Notes: generated from the letters alone by a model not told the origin. A stretch of DNA of 64,000 nucleotides from Bisporella sp. PMI_857 (GCA_021307315.1 JAJSPD010000074.1:149335-213334); one strand, 5' to 3'; shown: positions 32,086-46,224, numbered from the stretch's first letter. A program made the numbers and translations.

Positions 32086-33815
32086 ATGGAGAAAAAGAGC
32101 ACCTCTTCAGACAGAGTCCTTCGCCCAAGAAAACATGAAGCAAAGAAACGAACAGACTTCCGCCAGCTTCAATCATGGCAGTGAGTTTTACCTGAGGATC
32201 CGTATCTGAGACGATTTCACGCTTTGTAGTACTTGGCTGCGTAAAGCTAATCGATCAAATACCACAGAGATGATCTTAATTTGTATGCTAAGAAGCTTGA
32301 GGAAGATCGTCGTCAGATAGATCTTCGTTCCGCATATATCAATCAAAGGGAACTTTCCAATTTGAATACAGCCGCAATGCTTCTAGAACAGAAAACCAAG
32401 GTCCAGTATCATGAGCAAAGCATAGTCAATCAGCAGGTGAACCTACAGAACATCTTCCAGAGTCGAAACGTGGACCTGAAGGCTCGAGAGAAGGACCTTG
32501 AGACTCGAGAGATGAGCGTGGGGACGAGAGAGAGAATTCTAGAAATTCGAGAGCAGGATATAGAGACTCGTGCGAAGGATGTGAGCGCTCGTGAACATAA
32601 TCTAGACGCTCGGGACATCCTAGACTCTCGGCAGAAGTTCCTTGAAGAAGGGAAGGATTATCCATACGATAAGGAGTGGCTTCGAATGGAGGTAGATAGT
32701 TTGGCCAGAGAGCTCACGGCGCTTCATGAACAGGAACTCTACTTAATTTATACTGAATGGTCCCTGAAGCAACAGTTACGACTGCGGCCCAAAGAATATC
32801 CGAACCAGGAGGCTCTTTTAACTAGTAAGGGCAGACTAATGGGCAACGCGGATCCATTTACTAAAGTTTTCATAGGTGATAAATTCACTCTTTTTGTACA
32901 GCTTCCTCCCGAACTAAGGCTAAAGATCTGGGAGCAAGTTGAGACCCCCTACGAGAAACCCAGGATTCACGTCATTCGAGGCATGCCGTCTCATTTGCTA
33001 ATTTGTCGGACTTCTTTTCACTCTGTCAGGAGACACCATGATGATTCTCAGCATGTGGAGCTCTTCCCAATCCGTGATGGCATGCGACCGACCTTCGACA
33101 GGGTTCTTTATCTGTCTCCACACGGAGTACATCCGGTACTGCATGTTTGCCACGAACCAAGGTCTCTTTTCATGAGGAAATTCAAACTAGAATTTGCATT
33201 TTCAACTCTGGTCAACTTTAGCGAAGACACAATCTTCATTGACTCAACCCCTTGTCTAGGCGAAAAATCCGAGAGCGATATGGCTTATGAACTTCACAGT
33301 GATGTTGTTGATGATGCTGATGATTTTTATGACGACAGCGATCAAGACGATGATGAGTAAGTAGTGTTTTTAATCTTGGGTTTTATGTTTGGAAATGTCT
33401 AATTCTGATGCTATTTAGGGATTACAGAGGTTATGGGACTATTGACTATTTAACAAAACATCCACTGGAGGCAGAATTAATCCAGAGGCTTGCATTGCAG
33501 ACTAAGCTAGCTGGATATCCAATTCGGCGATGTGCACAGAAATTAGGGCCTTTGCTCAAAAACCTAAAGGAAGTGAATTTGATTGTTTCAAACGGACGAC
33601 CTAATCAAATAAAGGATTATACTTTACAAACCTTAGGAGAAGAGAAAGATGTATACTTCACAGATGATCCAGACTACGAAGATGAAAGAAAGGCGTTATT
33701 GTATGATCCAGGCGAGATTTATACTACACACGAAGAGGACTGGATGGAACTCATGCCTGTCAGTGCGGTTCGCCCTAAATTCAGGACCATGAGGGTGAAA
33801 AGGACAACTCCTTAA
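32086..33815 (+). CDS. coiled-coil and 2EXR-domain protein
   Basis: Exons 32086..32180, 32268..33356, 33419..33815 (1581 nt, 526 residues). N-terminus MEKKSTSSDRVLRPRKHEAK is basic. Residues about 102-158 form a run of heptads with Arg every seventh residue (AREKDLE, TREMSVG, TRERILE, IREQDIE, TRAKDVS, AREHNLD), a probable long coiled coil. From residue 238, FTLFVQLPPELRLKIWEQV begins a 2EXR domain, an F-box-like module common in large fungal families, with VLHVCHEPRS as its second signature. An acidic stretch (DVVDDADDFYDDSDQDDDE) precedes intron 2. Function unknown; members are often lineage-specific. Confidence 0.83.
32476..32647 (+). repeat. 21 bp-periodic heptad repeat in coding sequence
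   Basis: Seven consecutive seven-residue units with an Arg at a fixed place (one Arg every 21 bp). The DNA reflects it: CGAGAG, CGAGAG, AGAGAG, CGAGAG, CGTGCG, CGTGAA, CGGGAC recur at that spacing. Units have diverged, so it is an old internal duplication retained for protein shape. Confidence 0.75.
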
Positions 33816-36800
33816 GACACAAAATACACAACTCATCATACCGATGACCGCAGTAAGTATACCTACTAGGCGACATGGCCATATGTACAGATGTTGGCTC
33901 TTTCTGATTCGAGCTTTATACGCAGCGATACCATGCTCTTTCTGTACTATATCCAATTCACGGTTTCATTTCTCCCACCGATGGTGAAGAAACCAAGCAG
34001 CGAAGTTCTAATCGATGATTTGCAGACATCATTGCTTAGTCGATTTAAGCATTTCCCCATATTTGCAGTACGGATGCACCCCTTGCTATGTTTATCACAT
34101 GATGCTTAGCTATAAAGCATTCGTCGCCCATGTATATCCAAGAATGCGTTTACCCTTATACTGGACTATGAGACGAGGTTCTTTTTAACGATGTACAGTC
34201 AAACGAGGCAGGTAGCTAGACAATAGAGTTAAACTATCCAAACTCGCTCCACAGACACTTTTCTACAGATAATGCCCTGTAGTTCCCTATTTGGCATATC
34301 CTTTTCTATACGTCCTTGTTCATTGTCTGGGAAACCGGTGCGATATCTGGTCAGGTTCATACATTCCTCCAAGCGATGAACACAACTGTGATCATAAGAA
34401 ACATCATTCTATAGTTTAGAATGTCTTATCATCTTACCATGTTCCTCACCTGAGATCATAATTTACTTTCCAGCGACATGTTTGAGTCTCTTAATTTGAC
34501 AGTGCCCGATCCCAAAAGCGATCCTGTCTCTCTAACTCAATTGAAAGATGAATTACCAATCTGTTCTATGCTTACCATCTCTTGAGCTTTGAATTGTAGC
34601 GCAGTATCACATGTATAGTCTGCTGTTTAGTCTAATTATTGTCTGAGAAGAGGAGAATTGGCATCGTGATAGTGATGCCTGAAAACAAGAAAACATCCAA
34701 TCTTGAGATTATTGATGCAATAATTTTCAGTAAATTTGCAGAAGGGCCATAAATATCACTCATAATGCTCAATATTTACGTGTGCTTTCTTTTTTTGCAC
34801 AAGTGGTTCCGTACTACCCCGCTTGAGACAAAATCTATTATGCTGTTGCGCCCAATGATGTAGATATAAATATGATCATATATTTTCAAACATCTTCTTG
34901 TCGGTTTTCTCATCTATAGGAATCCTTCTTTCATAGACCCTCGTTAGATATCGAGCTCCTACTCACGCTCATCTTCCACCTCTACCTCGAGCCTCAATGG
35001 TTGCTCTCCCTTTGGTTTGTAGTTGGCCTCTGTGAGTTCCTCCTCCGTCAGTTCGCATGACTGTTCCAATTCGACCGGGATCTCCCGAACCGCATTCATG
35101 CGATCTGCCTTCGACACATCTCTCGAGAACTCAAATAACAAACCGATAGGGGTATCCCTTGATTCTGTAGTGCTTCCCAGCGGGCATAGGTGCAGGGGCT
35201 TGGGCGGGGATGTCCGGAGAGACAACGTGCAGAAGTTGCTGAGGTTCTTTCACGACGGCTTGAGATAGGTGGATATTGACTAGGCATATCGGCTTTCGAC
35301 AGGAGTCAATGGCATAATTGACGAGATAATTTGAGCAAATACTAAAAAAGATGATAGTAGTTCGGATGGTACAATTCTCGGACTTAGGCGTAGTCCGCAA
35401 TTGCCTCTAGGGGAGTAGAGATGATCCTTATGATTGAAAATAGAAAGACAAGGGCTAGTTGTTAGCTGTGACAGTAAATTCCGACTTCAGAGTTGATGTT
35501 GTTTTACAAAAGATATAAGCATACTTCTGTGATTAATTACCCCAGAGTTTTGAGAAATTAAGTTGAATCCGCGTTTATTTTTCATTAGTGTTATCGATAG
35601 TGATTTATGTCGTTCTGAAGGTGGCAAAATCTAAAACGATAGAAGTAGATTCCGCCTTACAAAAGTTCATACCACTTTTACTCCTCTAATTTTTTTGGCG
35701 AAGTATATGCGAGGTTCTTCCAGGGCATAGCTAATTCATGTTCAGTAATTTCTAAACACTAAGCCTCACAAGCTTCGACCCTTTATGTCTGGGATGCACC
35801 AATAGACGTGTTGATGGCCCAGTGCGGAGCAATGATATTTCTTAAAAAGAGAGAGCCTCTGTAGCAGCGAAGTGAAAGAAAAGCAAGAACGGTCATGTAG
35901 GTAGGTAACTTTAGCGCTCTAGATATGATATGGGCTACCAGGTATGGTATCTGTAATGTCTGTGTTGGCTATAGACGAGTATTGCTATAGTTTCAGTACA
36001 AAATCTCCCAACCGTTGAAATCAGTGGGATACGGGGTACTGGATTTATGTTTTAAGAGTAGAGGTAACTTGCAAGTATAAGGTTCTCTAGAATCAGCATA
36101 TTTGTAGAAGCACATAGTCCATGAAATGGTCTTATACAATATCGATTACATTTGGCACAATCATTGGGGCTCTTTATATTAAATTTTAAGAGAGTAGGAG
36201 TTTTTAAGATATTTCTAAGTTTATAAACCAACAATTGTTATCAATTCTTCAAAGTCAAGGTTGATCGACCAAAAACCAATATGTCAAGTGGATGCGTGTA
36301 ATTCCCCTAATTTGAAGGCTTCGGATAATAGGGAGTATAAAATATGAGCTAATATCATTTGATTACATGACGGTTCAATGCGCCTAAATGCCAGCGAAAG
36401 CGGGTGAGTATGAAGAATACAATTAAACGGAAGCCGGCTGTTCGTCTATTCTCGCTTCCAGCCCCTATTCCACTTACCATGTGATAGCTCAGCATTCAAA
36501 TATGCCTAGCAGTTTCCAGACATATCGGAGATTTGAGACTGGAGATAAAATTGTTCTTGATTCCTGGGAGGCATAGCCGCAGTTAAGTACTTACCTTGTT
36601 GTAGTTCCAGGTCAGCTGGTATACAAGGACCTTATAATATCCGGTTTTCTGTTTTCCTGCTAAGCAAACACGCCATTTTGTTACATTAGATATTTGTAAA
36701 CTTTGCCGTCACAATTTACCTGCCATTTCAGAGTGCTAAATTAGCGCTAACCATCCTATAATAACTGTGCCCTGCGAATATGTTTGCCTTTATTTGCGAT

Positions 36801-37417
36801 CAATATGCGCACACAAATCTAAGGGCAGATCGCAGAAACCAGTAAGCTCGATGCAGATGGCTGGCTACTAGATCATAGTTTTCTACCAAATATTGAATGT
36901 TCCTAGGCATCGGTTTGGTATATTAAGCGACCAAGTTTCAGATAAGCGGGTCCTGATGGTAAGCCATCTCCCAGAATTGAGGCAGTGGTGTTCATTGCAA
37001 TTGCGATTTTTCCCTTATGAAGTTACAATGATTGGGCAACGACGATATCCTCAAATTCAAAGAGACTGAAGCGACCTTGTTAGAGTTCCTATGCCTAATT
37101 GTCGCCAGCCTCAATGCTGGTTTTGATTCACCTCAAAGCTACTGAACAGGTACGCGGGTGACTTAGTTAGGGGTATGACAGAACCCTCAAACTAACTTGA
37201 ATCGATTTTTTCCTAGCAAGCCAGTATGCAACGGAAGTAATCAGAGTTAAGGAAATAGCGCGAGCTCAAATCATACGTGGACCGATCAAGTCGTTACAAT
37301 TTATCTATTCAAATATAAAATCTGGCACTCAAGCTAGAATGGAGGTCAAGTTCCAAGTCATTAATTTCATTAAATATCGTTACTAATTTAAAAATTCAAG
37401 CAATAGCAATACAAAGC
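33816..37417. other. 3.6 kb AT-rich gene desert
   Basis: No gene recognised. Minus frame 34959-35225 (88 codons, ending LRLEVEVEDERE) has balanced composition and could be part of a small or decayed gene; its upstream sequence switches frame. No repeat family was recognised. Polypyrimidine and A/T runs are common after 35,500. Confidence 0.45.
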
Positions 37418-39605
37418 TTAGTACTGATTGCTATGGCTAACCACAGAGACATTTGGATGTTTCTTGGCCGCTTCAGTAGGGATGTACATTCCAGAGTTAT
37501 ATGACTCTGAGCCTCTCATGGAAATACGCTGAGGAGGTCCCTGCCGAGGGACCATAGGTGTATATCTCTTGCGTCTTAACCAGAAACTATATATCTATCA
37601 GCTTCTGACTATTGATGACAACCAGGGTGACTTACATGACTCCAGAAATGATGAGAAGCAAGAGGAACACTCCACCTCCCACGCTTGCGCCGATTATGAC
37701 TTTCTTGTCAACGCCTTTGGCCTTCTCCTTGATCTTCTCGGTCAACTCATCTACCTTGGATGATGGTGTAGGGACAAATGATGTAGGGCTTCCTGTTGTT
37801 TCAAATATCTTCTTCACGTTTGTCCCAAAGTCAATGGTCTTGACCACAGTAGGGCCAGTTGTTGCCGGGAACGTAGGCTTAGCTCCTGAAGGCACAGCGG
37901 TGATCAAGGTCTTGGTACTAGTGACATGGGTTGTGCTCTGAAGAGAAACTGGGCAGTTGACTAGTCCCGTTGAGGCGCAGACAACACCAGTGTAAGTAAC
38001 TGTGTCCTTGAGAGTCGCGGTGCTTAAGTCTTGTCGCGGGGCTAGCGTGGTAGCTTGAGCCGAGTTTGAGGTAGTGGAAGAGCCTTTGATTGCGCATGCC
38101 TCTGCGAAGGTGGTGTACCAGAGAGGAATGACTGTCTCTGGAGCAGGTCCCCACGTATGGCCCTGGAAAGCCACGGTTGCACCAGCGGCAGCGCCAACCG
38201 CAAGCTGGTAAGACTCCTCCACTTGAAGTTCGCACCCCTCATCGTTGCCGCCAGGAATGACAGTGACATTTGTTACAAACTCGGCAACATTGGCGAAGAC
38301 ACCCACTTCCACACCGGCGGAAACAATTCCAGACGTGTCGATCTCGAAGCCTGCGTGAACTCCTACACGAAGGGTGGCAGAGAGTGTGGCACCTGCACTC
38401 TGAATGGTCACTGGAAGAAATTCAAACCGCCCGCCGTTACTGCGAAGGGCAATTAGTATATCCACCATATGCTTTACCACCAGAATGGAAGCTCAACTTA
38501 CAAAGTTGTATCTGTCACGTTGTCAGAGAACAGTGGTATGCTGATGGCAGTTCCATCATCAAGCTTTATGTGAAAGCCACTGGATATGTCGATTTCTGCT
38601 TTTGCCTCTAGGATTAAATCCACGGCAAAAATCACACCAAGCTGGAACTTGTCACTTAAGGATATCCCAATTGGGGTATTAGACGAATAGAGGTTCAGGG
38701 TGTAGGTGACGCCGGCGCCCAAAATTGTATCCAGCATGACATATAGCTCCATACCATCGAATTGGAACCTTAGGACAACTTCAGGAACATCCGGAACCAC
38801 AATGTTGAAGTCGACATCCATTGGAGGGAAATCGAAATCACTCGCGTCGATACCGTCTCCGAGGGAGGCTAAGACATTCGTGGTATAGTTTTGGATAAAA
38901 TCAATGACCGTATCCGTTGTGTTCTGGTAGTGAAATGAGCAGGTTTTCCTCTTCCAATAGCAGTCTCAAGTTCAGGATTTCCCCCAAGAGATATGTGCAC
39001 TTAAGACGCGTGCTAATGTACTCAAATGTTTGAGACATAAGTAGTCTTAAGAGCAAACCGCTTGTGAAACTCTCTGGAATTGGTTATTCTGCTTCAAGAA
39101 GCTGACTGACCTGAATCTGAGAACCTATCTGGTCTGTGAAGTTGCTTAGTACCTTGGTAGCATTAAAATCTCCGGCAATTGTGATTTCCGCGGTTGCGTT
39201 TGCTTTTAGGTAGCAGGTTGTGCAGATTATATTGACACTAGCTCCAATAGTCACATTTTCGTTCTTGGAGACGCCCTTTTGGACTTCTGTTTCACTAAAG
39301 GCGGACAGTCCGCATTAGTTATGTGGTCAAGAGCATAGAGAAGCAGGGTTTGGGGCTCTTGCGTACTAGCTTAGGAGTACCGCACCATCCCAGCTCTTCT
39401 CTAATGATGTTGAGTTCTTGAGTACGGTATCCCTTTTGTTTTTGCTGAAGTCGGAGAGAGCTCTTCTGAACGCGTGCATGGTGTCTTCAAAAGTTGTTCC
39501 AGGGACATCTTGCGTCCGCACCACGAGATCCACGGTAGGGCTCGCAGAAATGGTTTGGATGCTTATTATCCATGCCAGGACATATCTAAGATGGCTGAAT
39601 AGCAT
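37418..39605 (-). CDS. secreted single-pass surface glycoprotein, function unknown
   Basis: Exons complement(37418..37586, 37636..38439, 38502..38923, 39111..39294, 39367..39605), 1818 nt, 605 residues. Signal peptide MLFSHLRYVLAWIISIQTISA. The ectodomain is rich in beta-prone segments and N-glycosylation sequons (NATAEI, NYTTN, NVTDT, NVTVI). After a Ser/Thr-rich stalk containing TTSNSAQATTLAPRQ and TKTLITAVPSGAKPTF comes one transmembrane helix (VIIGASVGGGVFLLLLIISG) ending in basic FWLRRKRY, then a 40-residue cytoplasmic tail. The organisation resembles fungal wall-stress or Mid2-like membrane proteins, but the ectodomain is not one I can name. The small last exon supplies the charged stop-transfer sequence, so the model is strongly constrained. 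Confidence 0.8.
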
Positions 39606-42600
39606 TTTAGCTTAATCGATAATAATACTGTTCTTCAAGTCGCTGCCACTTGACCGGCGTTGGAAGAAAATTACAATCGGCGACTCGAATGAATTGAAAA
39701 GTAAGACTGAAGGGAATTTTTTGCATAGCTTCAACTCCACGGGACTCTTTCCTTATCATGTTGATTCCGAATCACTACTTCTGCTCAAACACCAACATTT
39801 ATGGGGAATTATTCAGCATATCTATTGGTCAAATCACGCCTACTTGACACTGCCTGGTGCAACACTGTAGTTCTTTGACCTCCACGCTGCATATGCATGC
39901 AAGAAAATGGCACGCAAGATGATAAACAGTCTTGTGAAGCTTGCAGGGAAGAGAATCCCAAATATAAATCCCCAACATTGTCAGGCTGAGACACGGTCCC
40001 AGGCCTGGTTTCCTTCAGAAATCTTGGCATCAAGAAATCCTTCGGCACGGCCCTTACATCAGATCATGTTATACTTTGTTTCGTGTGCCTTCAAAATGTT
40101 CCAAGTCCAAAAAATGACCCCCCAAGCAAAAATAATCGTCGCGCGTATGGAGTATGTTTAAACATCATGGCTTTAAAAGCTCAAGCTTTTGATTTCGATT
40201 TTGGACTCTATATGCTGTATATTATTGAGGCAAAGGTGCTGGGTGGTGTACAACTAGGAACTAATAGGGGAGAGAAAAAAAGTGGTAGGGGCATAGCACC
40301 GCTTAATTCTCAGCCCCCAAAAGCCAAAGAAAGGGGCTGTGGCAGGTTCTTGCAGGCACCACAGATTAGTGTCTAAGCCATTACATAGCACATCTGCCAT
40401 TCAATTCATACCAAGGCTCCATTGTGAGAGGCCCATTCCACGCCCGTCAAGCGGTTCTTCCTATGTTTCCATTTTTGTATATCCAACCTCTGTACCGTCT
40501 AGCTGGGGCTGATTTACTATATTGCGAGACCTCCAGCAGACTTGAAGTTTTGAGTTGAAGCTTAGACGGTGGGGTTGGGCCAAGATAGGATTCTGTTCGG
40601 AGTGAAAATTTGGAACGAACCCCTAGGGGAAGATCATGAAACAACAAGGGTACCACCAGCTAACCGGGAAACGTACAGTCAAAATTACTCTTTATAGCAA
40701 TCTCAAACTACTTTTATCTACAATATTGTTTGCAGTTAAGTGTTCTAGAGTGAATTTTCGCTGGTCTTTCTGTTGCATGGCAGCACGGCCATATTCAGGT
40801 CGGTTGTTCATCCATATGAAGGTGAATTTGCTATATCTTTACTGACTGAAGCGTATTTTCAAGACGAACCTACATGAGAAGATGAGATAATGGTGAGGAT
40901 TTCTTCATATCTATCTATTAACAAAAACGTATTAATGCGCCTGAGAAAGTAGAATAGAGTACCAATATTTACGTCATACATACCACCTTCTGCAGTCTGA
41001 AGTGCGAAAATACAATGAACCTTGCAGCATGAGCCCATATTGAATGTATTCTGAGACTTCTCGTGTATTTGCAAAGAGCCCGTATTTCTCGAATCGATTC
41101 CGACTAGTTGTTTGGGAGGTGATTCTCCTTGCTCGTGTCCATCAAGTATCTTTAATACATTGAAAATGAGGTTTATACACCAGATGACGAGATACGAAGA
41201 AAACCATTCTTGGAAAGTAAAATCTTTGTAACCGCGTTATTTCGTACAAAATTTGGCTTTGTGCGATTTTTTTTATTGTTTTTATTAGTGTTTTTTGCCT
41301 GGGCTAGAGCTAAGAGTACAAGGTGATGAGAATAACGACGGTACCATCCAGACACTCGATACGAGTCACTCAAGTTTATCATGAGCGCATTACAGAGTCA
41401 TAGACAGTACGGTTAATGCCGATATAAAAGCGCTAGGCTTCCCACAGAACTGTCGTATACCCACAATAACAGGAGTGGAAGCCGTTGAGAGGGATAAAGA
41501 GTGGGATATAATTCCCCGCCATCTCATTTCGATGAATTACGTTTCCCCTCTCCCCGGATCCACCACCTGCATGTTTCCGAAAGTATAACTCATTACATTA
41601 CTCGAATAACATCAATTCCAGCGCACTGGAAACTTTTAAGAGTGTCCCTTGGAAGGCTCGCAGTCGAGCTCTTAGGAAGCCTTTGTGTTAGCAAGGCCGT
41701 TTGGTAGTGACAGCCTGGATTTCGTTTCATAAATTTGCCCCATTTTCTACTCATCATCTTCCATCTTCCTGATTTTGCTTAATAAAACGGCCGATAATTG
41801 CCGAGGCCGCTTCTGCAGAGTTACCGGTGGCACCGTCGTGACAGGCACCTTGTCCTTGAAGCTTGCTTAACTTTGACTGTCCCGCTAAGTAACAGGATGA
41901 CATGTAGCCCACCATACAAGCAATACAAGCAGTACGGTTGCACGGACTCGAATTCAAAAGGTCTCGCGTATAGTCCTTCATTCTAGCCGCATGACGTTGT
42001 TGTACTTGAGATACAGGACCTGGACTTTCTCCAAAATGATCCTCAGCAGTACTTTATTGCAAGATCGCTTGCAGGTATTTCGATGAAAACGCAACAACTC
42101 CGGAGTTTTTGTATCTGTAATAGTACGGTGATTCTAGGTTTCTTAAGGGCATTCAAGCGAAGTCGTGCCGTAACATTTTGAGAATATCAGGCTTGGTTCT
42201 GCGGAATCTCAGGTGATGGAGCACTATGGTGGATTGCAGCGGCAGCGTAGTCGCGAACTATCAAGTTGATAGTAGCATCTTCAGAGTATCGGACCGACTT
42301 CTATACACGTTTCTACGCAGTCTTCCCCGCTTCTCCCAGGTTGTGAAGACTTCGTCGAACCCCGTGTGCTGGTTTTGGTAAAGCTGGGGACGGACACGGG
42401 CTCCATGGGGCTAATGCTCCCCACTTCCCCATCTTCATTGCGATTGGCATGAGGCGTTCACAATGATGAAAGCTTCAGAGCTTACCACTTTGTAAGCGAT
42501 TCGAAATCAATCTACGAAGTCTCGCCGAAATGGCTGCCGAAGTTTAACCAAGTGCTTTTGCCAAGTCCATAGAGCTTCAGTTTGTGGATTTCTTTTGAGT

Positions 42601-42730
42601 TCTTCTGATGCAAGCCTTAGTCTGGATGCGAAGTATGGATCTCTGGAAAAATATATGAACTGGAGCAAAACCGGGTATATTTGCTGCTTCTCAGGAACTG
42701 TTCTTCTCTTTTCTTCGCCCCACAGCCATC
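39606..42730. other. 3.1 kb gene-poor interval
   Basis: No gene recognised. Minus frame 41754-41981 (75 codons; CNRTACIACMVGYMSSC with five Cys) is protein-like but unassigned. The end is the beta-glucosidase promoter. Confidence 0.45.
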
Positions 42731-45636
42731 ATGTTGACAGCCTCAACCCTCACACTGGCTTTACTAGCCACCGCTGGGATATTCAAGACTTGTACTGCAG
42801 AAGATATTACAGATGATACATACTTCTATGGACAATCCCCTCCAGTATATCCGTCGCGTATGTATATACACAAAACGTGACTTCCTTCTCGATCTAACGC
42901 TCTATATAGCAAAAGGAACCGGAACCGGCAAATGGGCCGCGGCATTTGAGAAGGCTGCGGCATTGGTAGCACAGATGACACTGGATGAAAAGGTTAAATT
43001 ATAGATATTTCGCGAAGGACTGCTGCTAACTCACTATAGTCCAACCTTACATATGGCGCTTCAGGCATACCAAATAGCTGCTCAGGAAACATTCCAGCTG
43101 TTGAGCGCCTTGGTTTCCCAGGTCTCTGTTTAACAGATGCTGGTAATGGCGTCCGAGGAACTGATTTCGTTAGCTCTTTCCCGAGTGGACTCCATGCTGG
43201 TGCAAGGTAAGTCTAATGAAGAAATTTGTTGATAGTAGATCTAACGGACTGTGTCAAAGTTGGAATAAGAATCTTGTATATCGACGCGCCGTGGCTATGG
43301 GAGGCGAATTCAAAACGAAAGGCGTCAACGTCGCACTTGGACCAGGTAAATGATATCATAGCCATTCCCATGGTCCTCGCTCACTTCACTAGTCGTCGGT
43401 CCAATTGGACGAATAAGCACCGGCGGGCGTAATTGGGAAGGTAAGCTTCAAGTCCACATACATCGGGAATATTGTTCATGACTTACCACCGACAGGATTC
43501 TCAAATGACCCTTACCTTGCTGGCTCTCTCGTATATGAGAGTGTTCGTGGTGTTCAAGAGCAAGGAGTTACCGCCTGCACAAAGGTTCGTAAAGTTGCAA
43601 TTTACTAATCTAACTGACCGAAGCTGACTTTTTCGTAGCATTTCATTGGAAATGAGCAAGAGACGAATCGAAATCCCACCGTAAATGCCGAAGGGCAGAG
43701 GGTCGAATCTGGGTCATCTAACATGGACGATAAAACACTGCACGAGCTATACCTTTGGCCATTCCAAGGTAAACCTTCTTCCCTAAGTCACTGTTTTCAA
43801 GATATTGAGTGTATATATTAGATGCTCTTCATGCTGGAACTGGATCCATCATGTGCTCATACAACAGGCTCAATAATTCTTATGCTTGTGGAAACAGCAA
43901 GATTTTGAATGGTGTCTTGAAGACGGAGCTTGGTTTCAACGGCTTTGTTGTCTCTGACTGGTTCGCTCAGCATGGAGGCTATAGCACTGCACTCGCAGGT
44001 TTAGATATGGTGATGCCAGGTGACTTCCCTCCCATATTCCATTTTACGAACTCAAGCTTACAATTGTTTGCAGATGCTGGTGTGTTCTGGGGAGCAAATC
44101 TGACGGCAGCAATTAACAATGGCTCACTTCCCGAATCGCGATTAGATGATATGGCGACGCGGTAAGTGATCCACGACTGGCCTTTCTTCGCATACTAATC
44201 GTGTATCTGTAGAATTATCGCAACCTGGTATCATATGAACCAAGATACTGATTTCCCGGAACCTGGAGTCGGGATGCCTGCATCACTGTTCGCACCACAC
44301 AAAATTGTCAATGCCAAGAAACCATCCACAAAGCAGATTCTACTCGACGGTGCCATCGAAGGCCATGTCCTAGTCAAAAACACCAATAACGCACTGCCGT
44401 TGAAGTCTCCAAAACTTCTTTCGTTATACGGTTACTCAGCTAAAGCCCCAGACCGTAATCGACCAGAGGCTGGATTGAGCTCTTGGGCCCTCGGATGGGA
44501 GAGTGGAGACGTAAATCAAGTACTCCCCGGCTTTTATGGAACATACGTTGAGCGAGTTATCTCTCAGATTGCCGTCAATGGTACTATTATCAGCGGCGGA
44601 GGCTCTGGAGCGAACAGCCCAGCCTATATCAATGCGCCATTCGATGCTCTACAAGAGAGAGCATATCAGGATGATAGCAATATCCTGTGGGATTTTGACA
44701 CTGTCAATTCTACGAGTGGTGTAGATGCAGCTTCAGATGCCTGTCTTGTATTCATCAATGCAATGGCATCAGAAGGTATTGATCGCAGCGGTCTTCATGA
44801 TGACTTCTCTGATGCCCTGGTTAATAACGTAGGTCTGGCCCGTCCATTTATAGCCTCAAATACTTATATTCTCTTAGATCGCGGATCAATGCAACAACAC
44901 CATCGTCGTGATTCACAACGCAGGTGTCCGGCTCGTTGACCAGTTTATCGACCATCCAAACGTAACAGCAGTTGTCTTCGCCCATTTACCTGGCCAAGAC
45001 TCAGGTCGTGCTCTAGTTTCCCTGCTCTACGGCGATACAACCTTCTCCGGAAAGCTCCCCTACAGTGTTCCCAAGAATGAGAGCGACTTTGGTGCGATCT
45101 ACTCACAAATCTTACCACAAACACCGTACAATATATTCCCTCAAGATAACTTCACAGAGGGCGTGTATATCGACTACAAAGCTTTTGACGCGCAGAACAT
45201 CACTCCCCGCTATGAATTTGGTTTTGGCCTTTCTTACACGACATTTGGATACTCGGCATTGAAGATTTCCACTATAAATGGCGTCTCTCGTGCCACCTAT
45301 CCTTCTGGTGCTATCCTTCAAGGTGGGGCTACAGATCTTTGGGATGTCCTAGTCACTGTGAGTGCAAGAATTGAAAATACAGGCGATGTAAGCGGTGCCG
45401 AAGTCGCACAGCTATATCTCGGCATTCCAGGCGCACCAGTTAGACAGCTTCGTGGATTTGAGAAGGTTGGCCTCGAGCCCGGAGCTTCGACTACCGTGAC
45501 GTTTGACCTCACAAGAAGAGATCTGAGTGTCTGGGATGTAGAGGCCCAAAAGTGGCAACTGCAAAGCGGAACTTATAATGTCTATGTTGGAGCAAGCAGT
45601 CGAATCTTGCCTTTGAGTGGTACCTTGACGATTTAA
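42731..45636 (+). CDS. secreted beta-glucosidase, glycoside hydrolase family 3
   Basis: Cleaves terminal beta-D-glucose from cellobiose and related glucosides outside the cell. Ten exons: 42731..42857, 42910..42992, 43040..43206, 43260..43345, 43393..43440, 43496..43584, 43639..43768, 43822..44161, 44213..44828, 44878..45636 (2445 nt, 814 residues). Signal peptide [25 protein letters not shown]3 N-domain marks: [36 protein letters not shown] and the nucleophile D289 in [15 protein letters not shown]-domain marks: [43 protein letters not shown]. The C-terminal fibronectin-III-like domain has [10 protein letters not shown] and RQLRGFEKV. Many N-glycosylation sequons. Nine introns of 46-60 bp, unusually many for this family. 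Confidence 0.94.
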
Positions 45637-46224
45637 GGAGGGAGGGTTGATTGTGTAATAGCATAAATCTAATGTGTGATGGGCAACATTTAAATAAGAC
45701 ACGAGTAATGAATCATGACCTGTTAGTATGAACATAAATACTAGTCAATTTTTTGTGTGGTCACGGTCACTATCCATATATAATGGTATAGAATAACAGG
45801 GTATTTCCACCACCGACATGATACTAAAAGCATTGTCACCATGGGATCACCACCTCTGAACAGTCAACTAACAGAACCTATCAATCATAATTACCAGCCT
45901 TGATTTATGGGAATAAAAATTCGACCGTAGACATTCAATGCCTATTCTGTCCTGTGAGGCGAATAACATAATTAAATGAATCAGAAGAGGAATATATATC
46001 CATGACTCAGAATCAGAGTCTTTCCCAAATCCCTTTTAAATAAATTATAAAAAAAACTGGATACCATCTTTGTGTTTCATAGCTCATCACCACAAAGCCC
46101 CCTTACATATTGTTCTCTTCGGGGGGGGGATGGGGAATCAGTATAATTATCTCGCAAGAACAAGCAGAGAACAATTATCAACTCGGGTCAAGAACAACGA
46201 TCATTCAAGCAATAACGTAAATAA
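45637..46224. other. intergenic downstream of beta-glucosidase
   Basis: No gene recognised. A run of nine G lies near 46122-46130. Confidence 0.45.

Noticed and set aside
41754..41981. Cys-containing 75-codon minus-strand frame
   Set aside because: Protein-like, but no family match, no splice partner and no promoter support; mentioned only in the interval note.
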